In this document: piece after piece, positions 24,387-32,419 of the stretch | How positions within the stretch are numbered: position 1 is the stretch's first letter | Layout of the letters: each line of letters starts with the position of its first letter | Assembly (NCBI GenBank): GCA_046727575.1 | Contig: JBKPCV010000052.1 | Span: 1-35,687 of the forward strand | Direction: 5' to 3' | From: DASPTH01 sp046727575 | GTDB lineage: Bacteria > Actinomycetota > Acidimicrobiia > IMCC26256 > DASPTH01 | DNA: 35,687 bases | Translations under genes and position numbers: made by a program | The notes under the pieces: generated by a model | Seen by the model: only the letters and a program-made list of their open reading frames with translations | Told to the model about the DNA's origin: nothing | Databases searched by the model: none

Positions 24387-24978
24387 GCCGCGAGTTGCAC
24401 CGGCGTTCGACCCGGCGATATTGCGCACGGACGACATGCCCGCGGGCGACGTCATCAACCTCGACGTGGGCGCCATCCTCGCTCACCGTCCCGACGTTGC
24501 CGCCGGAATCAGCGCGGCGATGGACGCACTGCGTGCGAACAGCACGATCGGGCAACGCTCGTTCGAGCTCATCCGGCTCCGCATCGCGTTCCACAACCAA
24601 TGCCGGAGCTGCATGGCGGTCCGGTATCCGGAGAGCCTCGACGATGGCCTCACGGAGGATCTCGTCTGCTCCCTCGAGCGCCCGTACGAGTCGCCCGACC
24701 TGACCGATGGCGAGCGAGCCGCGCTTCGGTTCGCTGATCTGTTCGCGACTGACCACCTCAGTATCGACGACGCGGTGTACGACGAGCTCCGCCAGTACTA
24801 CTCCGAGGATCAGCTCGTCGAGATTGGCCTGATCTGCGCGATCAGCGTGGGTATCGGTCGCCTCGCGGCGACGTGGCACGTCGTCGAGCACGTACCGGAG
24901 CTACTGCAGCGCCCGGGACCGGTCGCGCCTTGGAACATCGACGCGGCACTTGCGAGCGCGGCGGTGCCGAGCACCTAG
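24385..24978 (+). CDS. AhpD-like carboxymuconolactone-decarboxylase-family protein
   Basis: 197 residues, start ATG with GGAGGAG ahead. It contains the CxxC redox pair in CRSCMAVRYPESL and the helical CMD pattern (IRLRIAFHNQ, LTDGERAALRFADLF, LICAISVGIGRLAATWHVVEH). The CxxC places it with AhpD-type alkylhydroperoxidase-like proteins rather than the decarboxylases. Similar genes often accompany acyl-CoA dehydrogenases in actinobacteria. A redox or peroxide-protective role is likely, but the substrate is unknown. Confidence 0.85.
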   Translation: MPRVAPAFDPAILRTDDMPAGDVINLDVGAILAHRPDVAAGISAAMDALRANSTIGQRSFELIRLRIAFHNQCRSCMAVRYPESLDDGLTEDLVCSLERPYESPDLTDGERAALRFADLFATDHLSIDDAVYDELRQYYSEDQLVEIGLICAISVGIGRLAATWHVVEHVPELLQRPGPVAPWNIDAALASAAVPST

Positions 24979-24987
24979 CAGCGTGCA

Positions 24988-25006
24988 GCTGACCGGTCGC
25001 GTCAGC
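24988..25006. terminator. Short hairpin between convergent genes
   Basis: GCTGAC (24988-24993) pairs with GTCAGC (25001-25006) around a 7-base loop. It lies 10 bases past the AhpD-like stop and overlaps the stop codon of the convergent dehydrogenase. The stem is short, with no T-run. Confidence 0.35.
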
Positions 25007-25808
25007 CCGATGGTGCGAACGGACCGCTCGTCAGCGCGCCCCCGTGGGGGAAGAGCGCGTGCGTCCCGCCGTCGACGATGAGGCACTGGCCGGTCATGAA
25101 CGACGACAGGTCGGAGAGCAGGAACACCAGCGGCCCCGCGATCTCTTCCGGTGTGCCGAAGCGCGCCATCGGAACGCGGTCACGCTGCGCGGCGGCATCC
25201 ATGTCACTGCCACCGCTCTCGTGGTAGGCGGCGACGACGCGCGGCGTGGCGATGATGTCGGGCGCCACCGAGTTGACCCGGATGCCATGGCCGGACCACT
25301 CGTTCGCCATGCTGCGGACCAGGGCGTTGGCGCCCGCCTTGGCGGCGCCATACGCGGCGTGGAGCGGCGCGCCGTAGATACCGCTCACTGACGTGACCAT
25401 CGCGAGCGCGCCTCCTGTCTCGCGCATCATGTGCCGCGCGGCGGCCCGTCCGACCAGCAGGTGGTGCGTGAGGTTCATGCGGATGTCGGCCCCCCAGGTG
25501 GCGAGGTCCACCGACATGAGGTCGGACCACGACGCCATACCGATGATGTTGACCACGCCCGCGAGACCGCCGAGCACCTCGTGGGCCTGGTCGACGACGG
25601 CCGTGGCGCCGGCCTCCTCGAGCACGTCACCGACGATGGCGTGACCGCCCACTTCTTCCGCGACCGCTGCCGCGCGGTCCGGGTCGAGGTCAGCGACAGC
25701 GACCGCCGCACCCACTCGGCCGAGCAGGACCGCGGTGGCGCGCCCGATCCCCGAACCCCCTCCGACGACCAACGTGGGCTTGCCGCTCAAGCCGAGGACG
25801 TCCGTCAT
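25002..25808 (-). CDS. Short-chain dehydrogenase/reductase
   Basis: 268 residues. The ATG at 25808 has GAAGGAGAAGG ahead; upstream extensions have none. The cofactor loop is VGGGSGIGRA, an atypical GGGSGIG start. D at the end of the second strand (VADLDP) suggests NAD. The catalytic residues are the serine in TSVSGIYG and Y/K in AAYGAAKAGANAL. C-terminal VDGGTHALFPHG is typical of classical SDRs. The usual NNAG is VNIIG here. It is an oxidoreductase for an unknown alcohol or ketone. It follows the minus-strand amidohydrolase after 100 bases, so both may be on one mRNA. Confidence 0.9.
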   Translation of the reverse strand: MTDVLGLSGKPTLVVGGGSGIGRATAVLLGRVGAAVAVADLDPDRAAAVAEEVGGHAIVGDVLEEAGATAVVDQAHEVLGGLAGVVNIIGMASWSDLMSVDLATWGADIRMNLTHHLLVGRAAARHMMRETGGALAMVTSVSGIYGAPLHAAYGAAKAGANALVRSMANEWSGHGIRVNSVAPDIIATPRVVAAYHESGGSDMDAAAQRDRVPMARFGTPEEIAGPLVFLLSDLSSFMTGQCLIVDGGTHALFPHGGALTSGPFAPSG

Positions 25809-25908
25809 TCCTTCTCCTTCATGCCTCCCCAGTCCGCGGATGTCGTCCGCGGCAGCGACCACCTCGCAGCTTCCGCCGATACTTGCCGTACGGCCGGAGG
25901 TTCGAGCG

Positions 25909-27165
25909 CTAGAAGAAGCGTCCCACCGGGCGGCGCACGACTTCGAGAGCTTCGCACCACGCGTCGGCTGGGATCTCACTGGCGTTCATCGGGCCCGCCA
26001 GTTCGTCCACCGTCGGACCGACCTCTGCCGCGATCGGGACGAGCGCCTCGATGTCGAAGCCGTACATGGTGGCCGCGTTCCCGCCGATCATCTGTTGCAC
26101 CTCGGTGGAGTCCACGCCCTGGAACGTCCAGCGCAACGCGGCCCGGGTATGGGGAGCCGTACCCTCGTGGTGTGGGTAGTCGCTGCCCCACATGATCTTG
26201 TCGACGCCCTCTTCGTAACGCAGCTCGCAGTCGGGCTGGCCCATGAAGCTGGCACCGAACCAGCAGTTGCGCGCCCAGTAGTCGCTCGGCTTCATCGAAA
26301 GGTTCTTCATGGTCTCGCCGCAGAACTTGCCCTCGATCGAATCCGGGACGCGGAAACAACGGTCGTAGAGCCAGTCGAGGTTCTGCAGCGTCTGCGGGAC
26401 CCAGGTGTGGCCCGCCTCGGTCACGGCCAGTCGCAGCCGCGGATACCGCTCGAAGACTCCGGAAATGACGAGCTGGGTCATCGGCCGCCAGGTAAACCAT
26501 GCTCCGCTGGTGAAGATCATCGCCCCCGCTGCCGGATACTCGAACTCGTCCGGCTGGCCCCCGCCGCCGTGGCAGTTGATCGGGACGTCGAGGTCTTCGC
26601 ACGCCGACCACAGCGGCTCGTAGTACGGCGCCTGCAGGGGCGGCAGGTTTCCGTTCGTTGCCGGGATGGGAAGGAGGATGCCACCGAAGAGGCCCGCCTC
26701 CCGAACCCGGCGCAGCTCGGCGATGGCCTCGTCCAAGTCGTTGAGCCACACCTGGGCCACCCCCGCCCGCCGCCCCGGCAACTCGTTGCAGAAGTCGGCC
26801 AACCAGCGGTTGTGGGCTCGCAGCCCCGCCCAGCTCCGGCGCAGCTCTTCGCCGCTCTCGGGCGCGCCCTGCAGGAAGGCGAGGGTGGAGAAGAACGGCG
26901 GGATCGTGTTCGGAAAGATGACCTCGCCGACGATCCCGTCCGCCTCGAGATCGCGTTGGCGGATCGAGGAGTCGTGGTTCCTCTTGTACTCCTCTGCCGT
27001 CGGGTCCATCAGGTCCTCGAACGGGACCACGAACGCCGCGCGCCAGGCGTCGTAGTCCTCCCGATAGGCGGGGTCGAGGTACTCGCGGTACATGTCCATC
27101 GAGGCCCCACCGTGGCAATCGGCAGAGATCACCGCATAGCGATCGCCGGCAGCTGCTCCAGTCAT
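25909..27165 (-). CDS. Amidohydrolase (amidohydrolase 2 family)
   Basis: 418 residues. The DxH metal motif is in VISADCHGG near the N-terminus, PINCHGGGGQPDEF carries a middle histidine, and the C-terminal aspartate lies in MWGSDYPHHEG. The DIWLADFC-like NRWLADFCNELPGRR and the ERYPRLRLAVTE step match the two paralogues in this window. The family includes decarboxylases and hydrolases acting on aromatic or cyclic acids, with one catalytic metal; the exact reaction is unknown. The start ATG at 27165 has only a G-rich stretch upstream. It is divergent from the AAA/luciferase fusion across 112 bases that contain no clear operator. Confidence 0.9.
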   Translation of the reverse strand: MTGAAAGDRYAVISADCHGGASMDMYREYLDPAYREDYDAWRAAFVVPFEDLMDPTAEEYKRNHDSSIRQRDLEADGIVGEVIFPNTIPPFFSTLAFLQGAPESGEELRRSWAGLRAHNRWLADFCNELPGRRAGVAQVWLNDLDEAIAELRRVREAGLFGGILLPIPATNGNLPPLQAPYYEPLWSACEDLDVPINCHGGGGQPDEFEYPAAGAMIFTSGAWFTWRPMTQLVISGVFERYPRLRLAVTEAGHTWVPQTLQNLDWLYDRCFRVPDSIEGKFCGETMKNLSMKPSDYWARNCWFGASFMGQPDCELRYEEGVDKIMWGSDYPHHEGTAPHTRAALRWTFQGVDSTEVQQMIGGNAATMYGFDIEALVPIAAEVGPTVDELAGPMNASEIPADAWCEALEVVRRPVGRFF

Positions 27166-27277
27166 CGAGAGCCCCCAGGTCCGTCCCGGATCTGACTATC
27201 TCGACACGTATCGTACGACGTCGCGCCGCTCGTCGAACTCGGCGCGGTGGAAGCGCGGGTGTCACGCTGGGTGAACG

Positions 27278-28789
27278 GTGTACGTCGATGATGCAACACG
27301 CGGCGAGGTGGTGCTCCCCGCGCCGTGCCTGGTGGTGCTGGTGGGCATGTCGGGCTCGGGGAAGAGCACGTGGGCTGCCGCGCATTTTGCGCCCGAGCAG
27401 ATCGTCTCGAGTGACGTGCTGCGTGCCGTCGTCGGTGCAGGCGAGGACGACATCACCGCGAGTGATGATGCCTTTGCGTTGCTCGAGCAGATCGTCGAGC
27501 GGAGAACGGCGCGCCGGCTGACGACCGTCGTCGACACGCTCGGTCTCGATCCCTTCCGGCGCCGGGAATGGGTCGCGGGTGCGCATCGACACGCAATGCC
27601 TTGTGTTGGCGTCGCGTTCGCGACACCGCTGGTCGAGTGTCGGGCACGCAATCGGGAACGACACAAGCACGTCCCCCAACGCGTCCTCGCCGGGCAGGCC
27701 CGACAGTTCCGAGAGCAGCTTGCGCAGCTCGCCGACGATGGCTTCGACTTCGTGCTGACCGAGGCGTCCCGTGTGCGCACCGCGCCGGCGCACGTCGCGG
27801 AGACGGCGGCTCACTCGGCTCGTCAGCGTGAGGCGCCGGTGGGCCTCCGGTTTGGTCTGCAGCTGCCGACCTTCGACTGGCCCGACGGCGCGCGGGAGGC
27901 GCGGACGCAGTTGGCCGCGATCGGGCGCGCTGCGGAGGACGTCGGCTTCGAGAGCGTCTGGGTCATGGACCACTACCGCCAGATCCCAATGTTCGGGCCT
28001 GCATGGCATGACATGCTCGAGAGCTATACGACGCTCGCGTTCCTCGCGGCGGGCACTGAGCGGGTGCGCCTGGGCACGCTGGTGACCGGGATCACGCACC
28101 GCCCCATCGCACACCTCGGCAAGATCATCGCGACGCTCGACGTCGTCTCCGGCGGCCGCGCCAACTGTGGACTCGGCGTGGGTTGGTTCGCGGCGGAGAG
28201 CGCAGCGCTCGGTATTCCGTTCCCCCTAGTCGCCGAGCGATACGCGTTGCTCGAGGACGCGCTCGAGTTCCTCCCGCTGTTTTGGGGCAAGGGCGCTCCG
28301 TCGTTCGAAGGTCGCATCCTGCGCGCCCCGGAAGCGATGTGCTACCCACGTCCGTTGCAGGAGCACATCCCGATCCTCGTTGGTGGTAACGGCGAACGTC
28401 GTACGCTCCAGCTCGCAGCCCGATACGCAGACGCGTGCAACATCATCGGAGAGGCCGACGTCGTCGCCCGCAAAGTCAGCACCTTGCGGTCGCATTGTGA
28501 AGCGTTGGGACGGGCGTTCTCGACCGTCGAGGTGACACAACTCTCTACGACCCTCGTTGGGAAGGACGCGCGGGAACTGTCGGCGTTGGTCGAGCGCTTT
28601 CGACCGCGTCGAACCAGCGCCGAACAGTACGCCGCCCGCGTCAACGCCGGTACCGTCGAGGATCAGGTCGGTCGATTCCGCGCTCTCGCGCAACTCGGCG
28701 TGCAGACGGCGATCGTCAGTCTCCCCGATCTGGTCGATGCCCGTCCGATCGAACGCTTCGGCGACGTCATCAGTGCGTTCGCGCGCTGA
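27278..28789 (+). CDS. Fusion of an AAA/polynucleotide-kinase-like domain with an F420-type luciferase-like monooxygenase
   Basis: 503 residues. Residues 1-180 form a P-loop kinase-like domain: Walker A GMSGSGKST (23-31), SSDVLR (44-49) and VVDTLGLD (84-91), as in AAA_33/polynucleotide-kinase-like proteins. From about 190 the LLM class flavin or F420 oxidoreductase fold begins (LRFGLQLPTFDWP) and continues with ESVWVMDH, RVRLGTLVTGITHRP, SGGRANCGLGVGW and PILVGGNGERR. The domains are joined without a stop. An in-frame GTG at 27839 (residue 188) could also start the luciferase-like part alone. The GTG at 27278 is the assumed start. The kinase part may phosphorylate or sense a nucleotide, and the second part probably reduces or oxidises with F420. 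The functional link is unknown. Confidence 0.88.
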   Translation: MYVDDATRGEVVLPAPCLVVLVGMSGSGKSTWAAAHFAPEQIVSSDVLRAVVGAGEDDITASDDAFALLEQIVERRTARRLTTVVDTLGLDPFRRREWVAGAHRHAMPCVGVAFATPLVECRARNRERHKHVPQRVLAGQARQFREQLAQLADDGFDFVLTEASRVRTAPAHVAETAAHSARQREAPVGLRFGLQLPTFDWPDGAREARTQLAAIGRAAEDVGFESVWVMDHYRQIPMFGPAWHDMLESYTTLAFLAAGTERVRLGTLVTGITHRPIAHLGKIIATLDVVSGGRANCGLGVGWFAAESAALGIPFPLVAERYALLEDALEFLPLFWGKGAPSFEGRILRAPEAMCYPRPLQEHIPILVGGNGERRTLQLAARYADACNIIGEADVVARKVSTLRSHCEALGRAFSTVEVTQLSTTLVGKDARELSALVERFRPRRTSAEQYAARVNAGTVEDQVGRFRALAQLGVQTAIVSLPDLVDARPIERFGDVISAFAR

Positions 28790-28839
28790 GGGCCGCGTCC
28801 AATTCACTCACCCGATCTCGCGGCGCACCGTTGGTCGAG

Positions 28840-29268
28840 TCAGCTCGGCTCGACGACCAGCAGGGTGTTGCCATCGGGATCACGCACGTAGAACATCGGT
28901 GGTACCGGACCGACTTGTTCCACTGCTCCGAGTCTGATTGCGGTTGGTGCGCCTGGGCGCGCGATCTCGCGGTCGACGTCGACGCCGCGTGATTCGAGTT
29001 CAGCGTGCGCAGCATCGATGTCGTCGGTGTTCAGGATGATGCCCGTCTGCACGCCGACCGGGTCGCCCGGTCCAGGTGGCACCAGAGCAAGACCCGTCGG
29101 GGCTCCGGGCGGATAGAGCTCAATCCATCGGTAGCGGCCACTCCACGGAAAGTCGGAGCGCTTCTCGAATCCGAGTGCCCGGTAGAAGGCGATCGACCGA
29201 TCCTGGTCGGTCGACGGAATCATGACGAGCTGGATCTGGCTGATCCGACGGCTTGTCGTCGTGGTCAC
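28840..29268 (-). CDS. VOC-superfamily (glyoxalase-fold) protein
   Basis: 142 residues. The GTG at 29268 has AGGAGG six bases ahead. The fold pattern is clear: QIQLVMIPSTDQDRSIAFYR, LGFEKRSDFPW, RWIELYPPGAP, TGIILNTDDIDAAHAEL, VPPMFYVRDPDGNTLLVVEPS. The terminal DPDGN with a following glutamate is the usual second-half metal site. The enzyme type (glyoxalase, dioxygenase or resistance protein) cannot be chosen. It is divergent from the amidohydrolase at 29457, with 188 bases between, and convergent with the luciferase fusion. Confidence 0.87.
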   Translation of the reverse strand: MTTTTSRRISQIQLVMIPSTDQDRSIAFYRALGFEKRSDFPWSGRYRWIELYPPGAPTGLALVPPGPGDPVGVQTGIILNTDDIDAAHAELESRGVDVDREIARPGAPTAIRLGAVEQVGPVPPMFYVRDPDGNTLLVVEPS

Positions 29269-29456
29269 GGTGGTCCTCCTCTGCGAATCCTCGATGCATG
29301 CGCCTATGTTGTTGACGGCGGCACTCGGTGGAACTCATCGCGCCAGACCTGGGACGCCTTCGGCCGCCGCCGCTCTGCGCCACTTCGACCAGCTCGTGCC
29401 GGAACGCGCGCCGCGAGTGTGGCGCGCACCTTGCTCCGGCGTGCTAATGAGGAGGC

Positions 29457-30647
29457 GTGGTGCAGTCGCTCGGCATCCGCGGGGAGATAGCAGCCGATAT
29501 CGGCTGGCTGCTGTCGTCAGACTCCCACATCATCGAACCGCCTGACCTCTGGGAGGGCCGCGGGGGCACGCTCGCAGCGCGGATGCCACGCGTCGAGACG
29601 GCCGACGACGGGGACTGGTGGTTCGTCGACGGCTACAAGACGATGTCGTTCCTCGGCATCCAGACCGGCGAGCGGTTCGAGGCGGACCCCGACAGGCTCC
29701 GCACGTCCGGCACGTTCGCCGAGGTGCGTCCGGCGGCCTACGACCCGCGTCGCTACATCGAGGAGAACGAGAGCGATGGGATCTGGGGATCGGTGCTGTA
29801 TCCGAGCCAGGGGCTCGTGCTGTACCAGGTTCCGGTGAGCGACGTCGTGACCGCGGCCATGAAGGGGTACAACGATTGGCTCGCCGAATTCTGCAGCGAG
29901 GATCCCGCGCGACTCAAGGGCGTCGCGATGGTCAACGTCGACGACATCGGCGACGCGGTCGCGGAGCTCAACCGGTGTCGCGCGCTCGGACTCGCGGGCG
30001 CTCTGATCACCGTCGCACCGCCGGCGTGGCAGCCGTACCGCTCGCCGGAGTACGACCGCTTGTGGGCTGCCGCGCAGGATCTCGAGATGCCGTTGTCGTT
30101 GCATGTCGCCACCGACCGCGCGGACCCGCGCGTTGGCGCGGACGCGTTTCGCCTCGACGTGAAGCACGTGCCACCGTCGGTGTTCGTCAACCCCGACGCC
30201 CAGGTCCGGCAGGCGCTGGCCGACTTCATCTTCTCCGGTGTGTTCGAACGGTTCCCGCGTCTTCGCGTCGGCTCGGTCGAGCACGAGCTCGCATGGATCC
30301 CGTTCTTCCTCGACCGTCTCGACTACGCGTACACCGACCGGCCGCGGCGCGGCCCCGAGTGGCGCCGCTTCACCGATCCCGACGTGTTGCCCAGCGACCT
30401 CTTTCGGCGCAACGTCTTCGCGTCGTTCCAGCAGGATCCGAATGCGCTGCGCTTGCTCGACGTGATCGGCTGCGATACGCCGACGTGGGGGAGCGACTAC
30501 CCGCACACCGAGTCGACCTATCCGCGCAGCCGCGAGATCGTTCGCCGGCTGCTGCGAGACATGGCGCCCGATGATGCGGTGCGCATCGCGCAGCAGACGT
30601 GCGCGCGCCTCTACGGCTTCGACGTCCCTACTGCGGCAAACGCATAG
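29457..30647 (+). CDS. Amidohydrolase (amidohydrolase 2 family)
   Basis: 396 residues. DxH metal motif in LLSSDSHIIEPPDLW, middle part YNDWLAEFCSEDPARLKG, histidine in LSLHVATDR, FERFPRLRVGSVEHELAW, and aspartate in TWGSDYPHTEST. The GAGGAGG at 29449-29455 suits the GTG at 29460 better than the GTG at 29457; the difference is one residue. It is the third member of this family in the window. The D-aminoacylase-like gene starts four bases after its stop, so the two are almost certainly cotranscribed and may act on successive bonds of one compound. Confidence 0.9.
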   Translation: MVQSLGIRGEIAADIGWLLSSDSHIIEPPDLWEGRGGTLAARMPRVETADDGDWWFVDGYKTMSFLGIQTGERFEADPDRLRTSGTFAEVRPAAYDPRRYIEENESDGIWGSVLYPSQGLVLYQVPVSDVVTAAMKGYNDWLAEFCSEDPARLKGVAMVNVDDIGDAVAELNRCRALGLAGALITVAPPAWQPYRSPEYDRLWAAAQDLEMPLSLHVATDRADPRVGADAFRLDVKHVPPSVFVNPDAQVRQALADFIFSGVFERFPRLRVGSVEHELAWIPFFLDRLDYAYTDRPRRGPEWRRFTDPDVLPSDLFRRNVFASFQQDPNALRLLDVIGCDTPTWGSDYPHTESTYPRSREIVRRLLRDMAPDDAVRIAQQTCARLYGFDVPTAANA

Positions 30648-30651
30648 GGCG

Positions 30652-32343
30652 ATGGCCGGCGTCGAGCTCGCCATCCGTGGTGGCACGGTGGTCGACGGTT
30701 CCGGACGACCTGCCGTGCGAGCCGACGTCGGGATCAGCGGTGGGCGTGTCGTCGAACTCGGCCCAAGGGTGCACGGGGCCGACGAGCTCGACGCCTCCGA
30801 CAAGTTGGTGGTTCCGGGGTTCATCGACATCCACACGCACTATGACGCGCAGGTTCTGTGGGATCCGGAGCTCTCGCCGTCGGTCTGGCAGGGAGTCACG
30901 AGCGTGGTCGCGGGCAATTGCGGTTTCAGCATCGCGCCCTCGCGCGAGGCGGGTCACGAGATGCTGCTCCGGACGCTCGAGAGTGTCGAGGACATGCGCA
31001 TGGCCACGATGCAGGCCGGCATCGCGTGGGACTTCGAGTCCTATGCCGAGTACCTCGACGCGATCGAACGACGAGAGCCCGCGGTCAACTTCGGTGGGTA
31101 TGTCGGCCACACCGCGGTGCGCGTGTACGTCATGGGTGACGCCGCTTCGGAGCGTGCCGCGACGGACATGGAGCTCAGCGAAATGCGCGCGGCGGTCGCC
31201 GACTCACTGCGGGGTGGCGCACTGGGCTTCTCGACGGATCGTGCGGGCTTCATCGCGGGAGCTGACGGACGCCCAGTGCCGTCGATGATCGCGTCACAGG
31301 ACGAGGTCAAGTCACTGATGGGCGTTACTGCCGAGGTCGGCCGCGGCATCGTGCACATCGCGCCCGGTGACGACTACGAGTGGTTGTACGACTTCCAGCG
31401 CGTGCTCGGACGACCGGTCAACTGGTCCTCGATTCTGGCGTACCCGGAGGGGTCGACGACGCGGGCGTCCTACCACACCAAGCTCGCCGGCCACTCCCGC
31501 GGCCGCGCGGATGGTGCCGACGTCTGGGCGCAAGTGACGTGCCGTCCGATCCAACAGCTCGTGACCCTCCAGGATCCTGCGCCGTTCTCGACGGTGCCGG
31601 CCTTCGCGGAGCTGCTCGCGACCGCGCCCGAGCGCCGCGCCGAGCTCTCTGCCGACGGTTCGTGGCGGGCGCGCGCGGGCGCGCAGCTCATGGCATCGTC
31701 GATTCCCGTGCTGTGGGACGCCTACCTCGTGGCGGAGACCGATGCACACCCCGAGCTCGTCGGACAGTCGATCCGCGCGATCGCCGACGCCCGCGGCCGT
31801 GATCCCTTCGACGTGCTCTGTGATCTCGCGCTCGACGACGCGTTGCGCACCCGGTTCTCGATCACGTTCGCGAACAATGATGTCGGTGCCATCACCGAGT
31901 TGTTGACGGGCGACGGATGCATCTTGGGCCTCTCGGATGCGGGGGCGCACGTGGGTCAGATCTGCGACGCGGTGTTGCCGATCGACTTCCTCGCGCGATG
32001 GGTACGTGACCGGGCCGTCGTGCCACTGGAGCACGGCGTGCGCAAGGTCACAGGGGAGCTGGCCGACGTCCTCGGCATCGACCGCGGTTACCTCGCGGTC
32101 GGTCGTCCGGCTGATGTCGTCGTGGTCGATTTCGACGGGCTCGATCCCGGACCCTTGCGCCGCGTGCGTGACATGCCCGCCGACGGAGAGCGTCTGATCG
32201 CCGACGCACCGGAGGGTATCGACGCGATCATCGTGAACGGCGTGCCGATCCGCCGTGACGGCGCGATGCGCATCGACGAATTGGAGCAACGACCCGGCGT
32301 GATTCTTCGTTGCCGGGCCGACGATGCCGCGCCGTTGACGTAG
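30652..32343 (+). CDS. D-aminoacylase-like amidohydrolase (amidohydrolase 3 family)
   Basis: 563 residues from the ATG at 30652, four bases after the previous stop; the ribosome site is weak (AGGG), consistent with coupling. HxH is H61/H63 in FIDIHTHYDAQ, the bridging-type cysteine is C90 in AGNCGFSIAP, and the late aspartate is D429 in SDAGAHV. It is the same family as the gene at 8028, with the same departures from classical D-aminoacylases in the middle of the barrel. Likely reactions are hydrolysis of an N-acyl-D-amino acid, dihydropyrimidine-like or cyclic amide bond; none is proven. Confidence 0.88.
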   Translation: MAGVELAIRGGTVVDGSGRPAVRADVGISGGRVVELGPRVHGADELDASDKLVVPGFIDIHTHYDAQVLWDPELSPSVWQGVTSVVAGNCGFSIAPSREAGHEMLLRTLESVEDMRMATMQAGIAWDFESYAEYLDAIERREPAVNFGGYVGHTAVRVYVMGDAASERAATDMELSEMRAAVADSLRGGALGFSTDRAGFIAGADGRPVPSMIASQDEVKSLMGVTAEVGRGIVHIAPGDDYEWLYDFQRVLGRPVNWSSILAYPEGSTTRASYHTKLAGHSRGRADGADVWAQVTCRPIQQLVTLQDPAPFSTVPAFAELLATAPERRAELSADGSWRARAGAQLMASSIPVLWDAYLVAETDAHPELVGQSIRAIADARGRDPFDVLCDLALDDALRTRFSITFANNDVGAITELLTGDGCILGLSDAGAHVGQICDAVLPIDFLARWVRDRAVVPLEHGVRKVTGELADVLGIDRGYLAVGRPADVVVVDFDGLDPGPLRRVRDMPADGERLIADAPEGIDAIIVNGVPIRRDGAMRIDELEQRPGVILRCRADDAAPLT

Positions 32344-32419
32344 GACGACTGAGCTCGACCCATCGAGTCGCCGACGAACTACTCACGGTGGACGTTGTGG
32401 GCAGGGGAGGACCAGCCTG

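Noticed and set aside
27195..27225. Short inverted repeat CGTA/TACG in the divergent gap before the fusion gene
   Set aside because: Only four bases per arm; too weak to call an operator.
25976..28114. 712-codon minus-strand open frame
   Set aside because: It runs through an out-of-frame copy of the amidohydrolase gene and the antisense of the luciferase fusion; the composition is that of a shadow.
29312..29340. TTGACG as a -35 box for the amidohydrolase at 29457
   Set aside because: No good -10 lies 16-18 bases downstream.
29517..30836. 439-codon minus-strand open frame
   Set aside because: It is antisense to an amidohydrolase with all its motifs and has no recognisable domain.
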